From positions 68,284,406 to 68,348,405 of the forward strand of contig OY757010.1 in NCBI GenBank assembly GCA_963580285.1: a stretch of DNA of 64,000 nucleotides. The letters run 5' to 3'. Position numbers and translations under genes: made by a program. Below the pieces are notes generated by a model. That model made no database searches. It was not told where the DNA came from and was given only the letters and a program-made list of their open reading frames with translations. Positions 8,700-18,344 of this stretch are shown in pieces (the stretch's first letter is position 1; each line of letters begins with the position of its first letter). Source of the stretch: Lucinisca nassula (Eukaryota; Mollusca; Bivalvia; Lucinida; Lucinidae).

Positions 8700-11600
8700 T
8701 CAAGCTCTTGAAAGGGCATCAGGGATAATGTTATCTCTCCCTCTGATATGTCTTATGTCTAAATTATACTCTTGTAGCATAAGACTCCACCTGAGCAACC
8801 GCTGATTTTTGTTTTTCATTTTATGTATGAAAGTCAGTGGATTGTGATCACTGAAAACAACAATCGGTGCAGTAGAAGGGGTAAGATAAACTTCGAAATG
8901 TTGCAGAGCAAGAATCAGAGACAAGCACTCTTTCTCTATGGTAGAGTAATTTCTCTGATGCTTATTAAACTTTTTGGAAAAGTAGCAAACTGGGTGATCC
9001 ACACCATTTTCATCTTCCTGCAACAAAACACTACCTGCACCTACGTCACTAGCATCTACAGCTAGCTTAAACTCCTTTTCAAAGTTTGGTGCTAAGAGAA
9101 CTGGTTCACTCTTGAGTATGGCTTTAAGTTTATCAAAAGCATTGTGGCATATTGCATTCCAATGGAATTTTGTTCTTTTGCTGAGCAAATTTGTCAAAGG
9201 CTCAGCAATGACAGAGAAATTATTACAGAACTTTCTGTAATAACCAGCCATACCAAGAAATCGCATCAGCTGTCTTTTGCACGTGGGTACGGGAAAATTT
9301 GAGATAACCTCAACTTTAGCATCAATGGGTTTCACATGACCTTGACCTACAACATGACCTAGAAATGTCAAACTTGCATGGCAGAATTCACTTTTAGCAA
9401 GATTGATTGTCAATTTGGCATTACTCAGTCTATCAAAGAATGCTCGAATAGTCCCAAGATGTTGATTCCACTGGTCGTTGTATATGATAGCATCATCGAT
9501 ATAAGCACTGCAGCCTTCCAGCCCCGCAATTACCATGTTTATTAAGCGCTGAAATGTTGCCGGAGAGTTTTTCGTTCCAAATGGCATGACTTTATAGTTA
9601 AATAATCCGTCTGGTGTTGTGAATGCCAAAACCTCCTTTGCTCTATCTGTAAGTGGAATTTGCCAAAATCCTTTCAGAAGGTCGAATTTCGTTATGTATT
9701 TGGCATTCCCGATGTTATCAATGCAGTCATCCATTCTTGGAATAGGAAAGCTATCTGTTTTACTTAAGGAATTAACTTTCCTAAAATCTGTACACATACG
9801 ATATGTCCCATCAGGTTTTGGTACAAGAATACAAGGAGAACTCCACTCACTTTGGCTTGGTTCAATAAAGTCATTGTCTAATAGATACTTAACTTCTTCT
9901 TTAAGATATTTTTGTTTCACAGGATTCATCCTGTATGGGTGTTGTTTTACAGGTTTAGACCCATTTATGTCCACATCGTGAAATATTTTGTCTGTCCGTG
10001 TTGGAATGTCAGGAAATAATTGTTCATATTCAAAAATCAGCTGTTTCAGTTCATTCCGCTGATTTGGCTCTAGATGTGACAGTTTCTGGTCAAGATTCCG
10101 TAGAATGTCAGAATTCTGAAGTTTTGATGATGTGGGATCCGACTTCACTGAATTAATATCCTCACAGTCATTGTCACATGAATTAAGTGGAACAGAGCTA
10201 ACTAGATTGACTGATGTTAAAGATGTATTGTCCCTATCTATGTATTCCTTAAGCATGTTAATATGACATAGCTGCTTTAGCTTGCGCCTCCCAGGAGTGT
10301 TTATTATGTAATTTACGTCACTGATCTTTTTGTCTACAGTGTATGGACCATAATACCTGGCCTGCAACGATTTTCCTGGAATAGGCAAGAGAGCTAGTAC
10401 CTTATCACCTGGTTTAAAATTCCTTTCTTTTGTCCCTATGTCATATAGCTGTTTCATTTTCCTTTGGGCTGACTGAAGATTGGTCCGAGCAGCCTTGCAA
10501 GCTTTTGAAAGTCTAGTTTTGAAATCAGACACATACTGAAGTAAATTCAGGGAGGTGTCGTCATTGGAGAGAAATTTCTCTTTGAGAAGTTTCAAAGGAC
10601 CACGAACAGTATGGCCAAATACTAATTCAAATGGACTGAAGCCAAGAGATTCTTGCACAGATTCTCTAACAGCAAATAAAAGGAGATGGATGCCTTCATC
10701 CCAATCCTTCTCTGTGTCAAAGCAATATGATCTTATCATGTTTTTCAATGTTTGATGGAATCTTTCAAGGGCGCCTTGACTTTCAGGATGATAGGCTGAT
10801 GACTTATACTGTACAATGCCAAGTTCATGCATTACTTGTTGAAATATTCCAGACATAAAATTTGAGCCTTGGTCTGACTGAATAGATTTAGGAAGCCCAA
10901 CAAATGTGAAAAACTTCACTAAGGCCTTGACGATTGTCTTAGTTTTGATATTTCTTAAGGGAATGGCTTCAGGAAAACGTGTGGAAGCACACATAATAGT
11001 CAAAAGATATTCACAGCCAGACTTAGTTCTGGGCAAGGGACCCACACAATCTATAATTATTCGACTGAAAGGTTCATCAAAAGCAGGTATAGGCTGCAAG
11101 TGAGCCTTAGGTATAGTCTGATTGGGTTTTCCTACCATTTGGCATGTATGACAGGACCTACAATGCTGAGAAACATCTGCTTTTAACCCAGGCCAGTAAA
11201 AATGATTAAGAATCTTGTGATAGGTTTTATTTACACCTAAATGTCCTGACATGGGAGTTTCATGTGCCAAGTTTAATATTTGGGAACGGTAAACCCGTGG
11301 AACCACTATCTGGTGGTTGACGGTCCACTCGTCTTCTGCTGAGACGTCTGGTGGGCGCCATTTTCTCATAAGAATGTCATTTTTGAAATAATAACAGACT
11401 GGGACCTGAGATAATTCCTGCTCATCTAAGGCCCTTTCAAATAAAGGCGAAATTTCAGGATCCTTATGCTGTTCTATAGCTAGGTGAGACCCAGACATTA
11501 TGTCATGGCCTAGATCTAAAGATGAGTTATTCTCATGAAAATATGTCTGCTTATCAGGCAGGCTTGAAGACAGAGACCTTGTTATCTCGTCATTAAAAGA

Positions 11601-13622
11601 CTGACCCAAAAAGGTATCAGTAAAATCAAAATCCTGTTTCGCATCAGTTTGCTTGGCCTTACGTGCCATCGCCCTTGTGACTGCACAAGATGGATAAAGA
11701 TCAGGAATTTCCTGCTCAATGGGATCAGGCGGTTGGTCTATGCAAGGATTAGTAGTCAAAAGTGGGTTTACAACCTTATCTCCAGCTAAGTCATTGCCTA
11801 GCAACAAATGAACACCTTTAAAAGGTAAAGAAGGTCTAATACCAACAGCCACTGAACCGGATACCAAGTCTGATGACAAATAAACGTTATGAAGCGGAAC
11901 ATTAACAAATCCACATTCCACACCCTGAATAAGGACACTTTGGCCCAAAGAAGTCTTCTCAGAAAAAGGCAGAGTATCTGCTAGAATAAGAGATTGAGAA
12001 GCTCCAGTATCTCGTAAGATTTTGATAGGGGTAGGAAGGGCATAACTGTCACCATTTAGTGACACAAAACCATCTGATAAGAATGGTTCATAAGTATCCA
12101 TAACTGAATCTGTCTCAGATATTTTTGTATCAGAAAGAGTTTCCTCCCTTACACAAGACTGTGGTTTTGGCCTTATAGAAGTCAAACCTGTTGGCTTAAG
12201 TTCCTCCTGTCTTTCTCTTTCTTTCCTTCGCTTTAATTTTAAACACTCAGAGATCAAATGACCTGTATTTTTACAATAATAACAAACTACTTGAGATTGA
12301 GATAAGGGATTCTGGTCTTTGTTTTCACCAGAAGGTTTGGTAAAATTTGGGCTTCTGTTTTCACCAGAAGGTTTGGAAGGATTCTGGCTTCTGTTTTCAC
12401 CAGAAAGTTTGGGCAAAGTACCAGATGTATGGCTATAACTACCAGAAGGATTACTGGGATAGAATCTTGGACCTGTCTGTGGATTATAAGGTTTTCGAGG
12501 ATAAGGCCTGTTCACAAATGAGACTTTATGAGTCAAGGCATAATCATCTGCCAAACGAGAAGCTTCCTCCAAAGTTTCAACCTGTCTCTCATCGAGAAAA
12601 GATTTAATGTATGAATTTATGCACCGTTTGAACTCTTCAACAAGGACAAGTTGTCTAAGTTTGTCATGATCAGAGCCTACTTTTTTAGAAGAACACCACC
12701 TATCAAATAGCTGTTCTTTGGTTCGAGCAAATTCTACATGGGTCTGGGAAATTTCTTTTTTGCAATTCCTAAATTTCTGCCTGTAAGCCTCAGGGACCAA
12801 CTCATATGCCTTAAGAATAAGCTCCTTGACCAGATCATAGTCTGAGCTTTGCTCGACAGTCAGCTGAGTGTAAATGTCTCGAGCCTTTCCGACAACAACG
12901 CTTTGCAAAAGTAAGGTCCAATGCTCTTTTGGCCATTTTAAATTTTCTGCAACTTTTTCAAAATGCAAAAAATACTTATCTACCTCTTTTTCCTGAAATG
13001 GGGGAACTAATCTGATATGCTTTGTGGCATCAAAGTTACTACCAGAGTCAAAAACAGGGGTAGGTTTCACCCTATCTTGACCCTGGAGTTCCAGTTCCTT
13101 CATCTTTAATTGAAAATGCCATTTTTCTCTTTCTATTTCAAGTCGCTCTTCTTTTTCTAATTTTTCTTTCTGAAAGCGTTCCTCCATTTCTCTTTTTTCC
13201 CTCTCCATTTCTCTTTGTTTTTCCTTCTCTCTTTCTTCCATTTCTAATCTTTCCATCTGCATTTGTCTCTGCATTTCTCTTTCTTTTTCCTTCTCTCTTT
13301 CTTCCATTTCTCTTTGCTTTTCCTTCTCTCTTTCTTCCATTTCTAATCTGAACTTCTCTAATTCAATTTGCCTTCCTATTTCAATTTGTCTCATTTGTAA
13401 TTCAGTATGTGAAACCATAATGAGAGACAAAGCAGATGGATCGAAAAGTTCTTCATCAACAAAAAACTGCACCAAAATATTCTTAATTTCATGCTTCTTC
13501 ATGCTTGTTTTGACAGCAGTGACCCCATAATGGGAAGCAATTTCTAGCAATTCTGTCCTTTTGGCCAGATTAAACAACTCCTGAGTAGGCTGAGCCAAAA
13601 AGCTTCTCAAATCAAACGACAT
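8700..13622 (-). CDS. Gag-Pol polyprotein, Gmr1-like domain order
   Basis: 1,640 codons without interruption. The start is the ATG of MSFDLRSFLAQ. Domains, approximate residues: Gag with a Glu/Arg/Lys coiled coil (85-185); zinc knuckle CYYCKNTGHLISEC (about 445-459); aspartic protease DTGAS (about 535); integrase HHCC finger (about 780-822), catalytic core with IIIDCVGP, QSDQGSN and the Glu of GALERFH (about 855-950); RT (about 1225-1450) with YIDD near 1374; RNase H from AVDASD (about 1520) to the C-terminal DALSRA. All catalytic residues I can check are present. INT before RT is the Gmr1-type arrangement. Gag and Pol are fused without frameshift or stop, so the Gag:Pol ratio must be set another way. 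The element looks able to move by itself. Confidence 0.95.
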   Translation of the reverse strand: MSFDLRSFLAQPTQELFNLAKRTELLEIASHYGVTAVKTSMKKHEIKNILVQFFVDEELFDPSALSLIMVSHTELQMRQIEIGRQIELEKFRLEMEEREKEKQREMEEREKEKEREMQRQMQMERLEMEEREKEKQREMEREKREMEERFQKEKLEKEERLEIEREKWHFQLKMKELELQGQDRVKPTPVFDSGSNFDATKHIRLVPPFQEKEVDKYFLHFEKVAENLKWPKEHWTLLLQSVVVGKARDIYTQLTVEQSSDYDLVKELILKAYELVPEAYRQKFRNCKKEISQTHVEFARTKEQLFDRWCSSKKVGSDHDKLRQLVLVEEFKRCINSYIKSFLDERQVETLEEASRLADDYALTHKVSFVNRPYPRKPYNPQTGPRFYPSNPSGSYSHTSGTLPKLSGENRSQNPSKPSGENRSPNFTKPSGENKDQNPLSQSQVVCYYCKNTGHLISECLKLKRRKERERQEELKPTGLTSIRPKPQSCVREETLSDTKISETDSVMDTYEPFLSDGFVSLNGDSYALPTPIKILRDTGASQSLILADTLPFSEKTSLGQSVLIQGVECGFVNVPLHNVYLSSDLVSGSVAVGIRPSLPFKGVHLLLGNDLAGDKVVNPLLTTNPCIDQPPDPIEQEIPDLYPSCAVTRAMARKAKQTDAKQDFDFTDTFLGQSFNDEITRSLSSSLPDKQTYFHENNSSLDLGHDIMSGSHLAIEQHKDPEISPLFERALDEQELSQVPVCYYFKNDILMRKWRPPDVSAEDEWTVNHQIVVPRVYRSQILNLAHETPMSGHLGVNKTYHKILNHFYWPGLKADVSQHCRSCHTCQMVGKPNQTIPKAHLQPIPAFDEPFSRIIIDCVGPLPRTKSGCEYLLTIMCASTRFPEAIPLRNIKTKTIVKALVKFFTFVGLPKSIQSDQGSNFMSGIFQQVMHELGIVQYKSSAYHPESQGALERFHQTLKNMIRSYCFDTEKDWDEGIHLLLFAVRESVQESLGFSPFELVFGHTVRGPLKLLKEKFLSNDDTSLNLLQYVSDFKTRLSKACKAARTNLQSAQRKMKQLYDIGTKERNFKPGDKVLALLPIPGKSLQARYYGPYTVDKKISDVNYIINTPGRRKLKQLCHINMLKEYIDRDNTSLTSVNLVSSVPLNSCDNDCEDINSVKSDPTSSKLQNSDILRNLDQKLSHLEPNQRNELKQLIFEYEQLFPDIPTRTDKIFHDVDINGSKPVKQHPYRMNPVKQKYLKEEVKYLLDNDFIEPSQSEWSSPCILVPKPDGTYRMCTDFRKVNSLSKTDSFPIPRMDDCIDNIGNAKYITKFDLLKGFWQIPLTDRAKEVLAFTTPDGLFNYKVMPFGTKNSPATFQRLINMVIAGLEGCSAYIDDAIIYNDQWNQHLGTIRAFFDRLSNAKLTINLAKSEFCHASLTFLGHVVGQGHVKPIDAKVEVISNFPVPTCKRQLMRFLGMAGYYRKFCNNFSVIAEPLTNLLSKRTKFHWNAICHNAFDKLKAILKSEPVLLAPNFEKEFKLAVDASDVGAGSVLLQEDENGVDHPVCYFSKKFNKHQRNYSTIEKECLSLILALQHFEVYLTPSTAPIVVFSDHNPLTFIHKMKNKNQRLLRWSLMLQEYNLDIRHIRGRDNIIPDALSRA

Positions 13623-13909
13623 GTTTGCTTTTTGTTTGTTCTATAAAGTATTTATGGAAATACAGATTGAGGTTAATTTGACAAAGTTTTTTTTTTTTTT
13701 TTTTTTGAAATGACAAGCCCGACGAGAATTTCACATGAAATGACAAGTACTATTTCACTTGAAATGACAGTTTACATGAAATGACAATCCCCTATATGCC
13801 TATAGGGAAATACCAATTCTGTGAAGCAACTGCAAAGTCTATTTGATAAGAAATGACAATTACCTGCGTCACATGAAATGTCGGTTTTAAAATGCTTAAA
13901 ATGGTTTTC
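13623..13909 (-). other. retrotransposon 5' leader with six copies of a TGTCATTTC motif
   Basis: On the plus strand GAAATGACA or a close variant begins at 13707, 13737, 13761, 13778, 13850 and 13875; the element-strand motif is TGTCATTTC, often extended to TGTCATTTCATGTGA. A long A tract (element strand) lies at 13688-13706. Role unknown; packaging, translation or an internal tandem duplication are possible. Confidence 0.6.
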
Positions 13910-13926
13910 TCCCGGACGAGCCCCCA
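13910..13926 (-). other. primer-binding site for tRNA-Pro
   Basis: The minus strand reads TGGGGGCTCGTCCGGGA, 5 nt inside the 5' LTR. This is the complement of the 3' end of tRNA-Pro and equals the classic proline-type primer site of gammaretroviruses. Confidence 0.9.
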
Positions 13927-13931
13927 ATTTC

Positions 13932-14484
13932 TGTTACGAGCCAGGCGTAGCAGAAAGAAAAAGCAAACAAGCCTTTTGGAAAATTTTAACAAAATTTATT
14001 TACAAGTTAACTTTAACCTGTAGAAGTAAGAAAATTAAATGTACTTAGCTCTGTTATGAAATATCCTGAATGAATCTATTTTCCTTGATCCCACAGAATT
14101 CACAGTCCAAAATGAAAAGTAATATCCTTTAACAATCCAACACAGAATTTAGAAATAACTTTTCTTAAATGCCCAAACATCAAACTCCAAAGTCTGACTC
14201 AATGAGAAAAATCAAGCTCTTTTATAGACCCTAAGATTTCTCTAGAACATTCCAGAGGGCTGTGGAATAAGATGAGGTAATTTTCTAAAAATAATGCAAC
14301 CCAGAACTTTCTGGAAGGTTCTGAAGTACTTTTCCTTGTAAACATCTTGTTTACAAAAATGAAATTAATCTGTGACTCAGTTTTCTAGAATCTTCTATAA
14401 GAAGATTAACAAGATATTTATAGCACTATTAGGTCACAGTGGGGTGCAAGTGGGAATCAGAAAAATAAATTCTTATGCATAACA
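13932..14484 (-). repeat. 5' LTR
   Basis: Same length (553 bp) and, by eye, the same sequence as 8002-8554. The TATA box falls at 14219-14226, the heat-shock-element clusters at 14244-14396 and AATAAA at the complement of 13995-14000. Confidence 0.95.
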
Positions 14485-14488
14485 CAAT

Positions 14489-15380
14489 AATATTCTACAT
14501 CCCTGGTACAAGAACAACAGGCAAAAAAGAACATTTTTTTTCGATACACCTAGGCACTTAATGTCCTTGGCAACGAAACACAACTATTAGTAACCTGTGC
14601 ATCCGTAAACTGTCGTCAAACTGTTCCATATACTACAGAAATATAGGCCAAAACTACTTCCCTACAGACACAAAACGTTGACTCAAACAACAACGTTAGT
14701 TCAACGTTGCGTGCCTGCTGGATTATCAGGCACATGATAATGGCAGTTAAATCAGAAGTAGAATAGCCAGAGAAACAGTTCTCTACTATATAGTAGCTTC
14801 AGTGCTCAGTATATCTATGAAGTTTCATCTGGCTATACCATATTGAAAGTAGCTACATATACAAGGGCAGGTAATGCAAGACTTTCATGATCAGAGTATG
14901 TTTCCTTGACCACAATAGACTTTCTTTAGCTTTCTATACGTCTGTAAAATATCAATCAATGTATGCCATATAGTAAAGACGCTATGGGCCATAGACATAT
15001 CTACATACTTCAAGGGCTGAAAACTCAAGAACCAAAACTGGCAGAGTGACTGTTCTTGGTCATAATATGCTTCCTTTAGTGTTTTATACATCTTTGAAAG
15101 TTCATAAATATATTTTCTACAGAAAAGGAGAAACCGGCCAAGAACCATTTTCACATCCAGTAAGGACAGGTAACTCAAGATCAGAGATGATCAGAGTAGT
15201 GTTTTTGGCCACAATATGCTTCATTAAGTTGTCTATATATCAGTAAAGTTTTATCCACATATTCATAGATGATCAGAGCAGTGTTTTAGCCACAATATGC
15301 TTCATTTAGTTGTCTATATATCAGTAAAGTTTCATCTACATATTTCATTTAGTATAGCAATGAGAGTCCTTAAATATTTT
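14489..15380 (-). repeat. decayed pearl/HINE-like body repeats
   Basis: Blocks such as TGGCCACAATATGCTTC-CTATATATC-GTAAAGTTTCATC recur at about 15055, 15200 and 15285, the last two as an ~82-bp tandem duplication. They are the reverse complement of units at 60480-60920 in element 7. No termini are preserved. No gene is visible. Confidence 0.5.
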
Positions 15381-15835
15381 ATAGAATTTGTTAACGGCCA
15401 TAACTCTTTCAATTGTAAACGAATTTTGCACATTGCTCCAAGAGGTAACAAACATATAAAATCTATTGTTGTGACGTTCTGGGAGACGTTCACGTTGTGC
15501 AATGCCTGAAATACATTAAGTATGCTTATTGTATTTACATGCACATACAAGCAGTACAATTTGAACCCCAGTCAACTTCACCATTTTATGATTGCATATA
15601 AATTGTCAGTTTCGTGACATCGTACCTCATTTTGTCATTAATTTGATTTATGGTGCCCTAAAGTAAGTTCACTTTGTGAAGCAAAGATACAATCGGAAAC
15701 ATGGGGCAAAACAGTGGGCTGCCTTGAGAAAAAAGTCTGACCTTAGTAAACACAAATGTCATACAGCTCCGCAATAGCTACTGAACTTATCCGATTACCT
15801 ATGGACACCGTATTTAACCTGTCATATTTGTTTCG
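15381..15835. other. no recognisable gene
   Basis: AT-rich intron sequence without structure that I can name. Confidence 0.4.
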
Positions 15836-16125
15836 TTTGTTTGATTTGAAGTTTAACGTCCCCGTCAACACTGTATAGGTCATTTTGGAGACGTTGTTTC
15901 TTATTTTGTGGGACATTTACCCGACATTGAGATGAAATGACATCTCAAGCCCTGTCGCCCAATGAAATCAATAGGGTTTATAAGCATGGACGCACCGCAT
16001 TGCCTGAGCAGGCATAGAACCTCTAAGCGATTTACCAGTACTCATGTGCGGTCGGTTTCAGCTCTGCATAGAAGCGTCATGCAGCCCAATTTATTTCTTC
16101 AAGCCCCAATGGGCGGGGGTGGGGG
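15836..16125 (-). mobile_element. SINE-like repeat family C, copy 1
   Basis: A ~290-bp unit beginning on the plus strand GTTTGATTTGAAGTTTAACG and ending near AAGCCCCAATGGGCGG. Further copies are at 17920, 50446 and 58325, with fragments at 24728, 43062 and 63853. In the opposite sense it ends GGGACGTTAAACCTCAAATC, the kind of 3' end seen in mollusc SINEs; a tRNA-like head is not seen. Confidence 0.65.
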
Positions 16126-16827
16126 GTGGGCCTGTCAGATTTGTTCAGTAAGCCGTTGAAAACACGTGTTAGCCATTATTCTACATGCAACACACCTGAA
16201 GCAGAAACAATGTTTGTTCATAATTTAACAGTTTAATGTTACACGCTTCCTCTGCTTTAACTACAGTCACAGCTACACATTTTGTTTCAGCTGCAACATC
16301 CCATTCCATTCCAGGCCCATTCCATTTGTCCGTGTTTCCTTTCTATGTAAAGATCGAAAATCGGAAAAGCAAGCAAGTTTATTTTATCTGAAATATTTTG
16401 ACAATCAAAAGGTTCACTGTACTAGATCAAGAACACACCTACTTGTCAGTGATGACCATTGATCGGTCAGTGTACCACCAGCACCACCAAAAGAAATGTG
16501 TCATATTGTTAATTGTTGAAATTTACATCAAGCACCGTACTGTTTTGAGATCACAGGTGCACATTTGGAACATATGTCTGTCAAAAATGATTGATTTATC
16601 TTCATAGTATTTTGTGACAAATGGAGTACACGGAGGTAAATTAAAACCTTTTGATCTGACAATTTGGAAATGATTTTAGTTGAGTGAAGACGATGTTGCA
16701 GCTAAAATTAAACGGTAAGTAGATGGCAAAGAAACACATTTTGCAACATAGGGCTTGGTTTCAAAACAAGGTGATACTAACAAACTCTAACAGTAAAATC
16801 ATTTTCATATTGGTTGTGATTGGGTGG
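16126..16827. other. no recognisable gene
   Basis: AT-rich intron sequence. Open frames of 60-70 codons lack any recognisable domain. Confidence 0.4.
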
Positions 16828-17036
16828 TTAACCCTTATCTTGCTGTTCACAAGAACCCCTATATTTGCAAACAGTGTAGATCCAGATCAGTTGGCTTCTG
16901 AAGAAGCCACCTGATCAGGATCTACACTGTTTGGCATTCAGTTTATGAATTTGTAGCAATAAATTGCATCAAGTAATTTGGTTGGTTTATAGAAATGGGT
17001 GTGGCTTAAATAAATATTCAGCAAGATAAGGGTTAA
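16828..17036. mobile_element. TTAA-MITE family A, copy 2, best-preserved ends
   Basis: 209 bp. TTAACCCTTATCTTGCTG at the left is exactly inverted at the right as CAGCAAGATAAGGGTTAA. The centre is a hairpin built on GATCAG-TGGCTTCTGAAGAAGCCA-CTGATC, flanked by ACAGTGTAGATCC and its inverse. Ends of the form TTAA-CCC and duplication of TTAA are the hallmark of piggyBac-type transposons, so this is probably a piggyBac-like MITE. Confidence 0.85.
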
Positions 17037-17169
17037 TATGATGGTTATCGCTAGAAAATGGATGACTAATTCAGTTATTAACAGAAATCAGTCAAGAATT
17101 TTCAAACTTATTTGTGGCTGAATAGGTACATTCTAGAGTAGGGATGTAAGTTAACTTCGTCTTGTCATA

Positions 17170-17314
17170 CTTATTTTATTAGGGCCCCGCACTGAAAGTG
17201 TGGGTGCCCTATAGTAATCACTCTGTCCGTCCGTCTGTCTGTCTGTCCGTGCGTCCGTCCACAAATTTCTGATAGCGCTGCCGGGGCCCTAGTCAGTTTC
17301 ACTGACAGCTCTAG
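17170..17314 (+). mobile_element. pearl/HINE-like element 3, short
   Basis: Hairpin head AGGGCCCCGCACT-gaa-AGTGTGGGTGCCCT (17181-17210), a GTCCGTCC/GTCT microsatellite, then GCCGGGGCCCT (17280-17290) mirroring the head. The end has a 6-bp stem GTCAGT, 3-nt loop, ACTGAC (17292-17306), then AGCT and CTAG (17311-17314) followed by T. Hairpin plus CTAG before T is the Helitron-type 3' end. It lies in the last intron of the Cys-module gene. Confidence 0.65.
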
Positions 17315-17395
17315 TATATAATTTCAATTTGTTTCAGTTGTATTGCTTCATCTTCTAATTATCGGCAATGAGCTTATTTCTCTTGTTCTTTTCAG

Positions 17396-17517
17396 GTTGT
17401 GAATATGGTGATAAAGTGAAGGGTTGCCATAGTAATGATTGTGCCCGGTACCCACTGGAAACCAGAAAACAATGTTGTAAATCTTGCGGGAGTATTTCAG
17501 CTATACTTGTTGGTTAA
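17396..17517 (+). CDS. terminal exon: six-cysteine PLAC-like module 3 and stop
   Basis: Acceptor TTGTTCTTTTCAG, phase-1 start. It encodes CEYGDKVKGC, then C, then QCCKSC, and ends after about ten more residues with TAA at 17515-17517. The cysteine pattern (C-x8-C-x4-C-x10-CC-x2-C) equals the two upstream exons apart from loop lengths. It is therefore the last module of the protein. AATAAA follows at 17573. Between this exon and the one at 7396 the intron has taken up the 6.5-kb LTR element, a SINE, a MITE and a HINE-like element. Confidence 0.75.
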
Positions 17518-17572
17518 CCCATTAGGTCTGATAATATGCTTGTACTTAAGAAACTGGGTTGACGTCTTATAC

Positions 17573-17578
17573 AATAAA
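17573..17578 (+). terminator. poly(A) signal of the Cys-module gene
   Basis: AATAAA, 56 bp after the stop codon, followed by a GTTGTTTTC-rich stretch. Confidence 0.55.
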
Positions 17579-17919
17579 GTTGTTTTCACTGATCATCTTG
17601 TCTTCTTTATCATGATTTGCACATTAGTTTCGATGAGTAAGAGTACAGTTTCAGTCAGAGAGTTATCATGATCAAAAAGCTGCTGCGTACCTGAGACGGT
17701 ATCAGCTGTAATTGTACTTTCTACAAATAGAAAGGAAAGCAAAGATAGGAATCGATACAACCTAACAAGTTCCGACCAAGACAACAAAGGGAAAGAAGAC
17801 GCACTTAAATCAACAACACTATAATTAAGTCACCACAAGCAGAAAGTTTTCTCCAAAAATGCCAAAGCAGCTGTTCAAATTGAAAAAAAATATATAAATT
17901 ACCGTTACTTTTTTTTTTT

Positions 17920-18210
17920 TGGTTTGATTTGAGGTTTAACGTCCCCGTCAACACTGTAAAGGTCATTTTGGAGACGTTGCTTCCTATTTTGTGGGACTTT
18001 TACCCGACATTGAGATGAAATGACATCTCAAGCCCTGTTGCCGAATGAAACCAATAGGGTTTATTAGCACTGACGGTCCGCCTCGCACCGCGGTTCCTGG
18101 ACAGGCTTAGATCCTCAAAGCGGTTTACCAGTACTAGTGTTCGGGCCGGATTCAACTCTGCGTGGAAGCGTCATGCAGCTCATATATTTCTTCAAGCCCC
18201 TATACCGTTA
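17920..18210 (-). mobile_element. SINE-like repeat family C, copy 2
   Basis: Parallels the copy at 15836 from GGTTTGATTTGAGGTTTAAC to CTTCAAGCCCCTAT, with about 10-15% differences by eye. Confidence 0.65.
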
Positions 18211-18344
18211 CTATAGAGGGGTATAAATTTTAAAGGCGCGACCGCGAAGGGGTTAGTCATAGGGTATATTGGTTAGAACTCTACATTCATAATAGAAACT
18301 CGGTGTTCGTTAACATTCAGTATGGAGGCTTCCTAGCTCAAAAG

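Larger units (their letters stand above)
8002..14484 (-). mobile_element. complete Gmr1-like Ty3/gypsy LTR retrotransposon
   Basis: Two 553-bp LTRs (8002-8554, 13932-14484) look identical by eye, start TGTTA and end AACA, and are flanked by CAAT (7998-8001 and 14485-14488), a 4-bp target duplication. On the minus strand the order is 5' LTR, tRNA-Pro primer site, leader, one 1,640-codon gag-pol frame, polypurine tract, 3' LTR. Integrase precedes RT and RNase H, the Ty1/copia-like order known from the Gmr1 branch of Ty3/gypsy. Identical LTRs and an intact frame point to a very recent insertion. It sits in the last visible intron of the Cys-module gene, antisense to it. Confidence 0.95.

Noticed and set aside
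9619..9981. Plus-strand open frames within the LTR element
   Set aside because: They are antisense shadows of the intact Gag-Pol frame.
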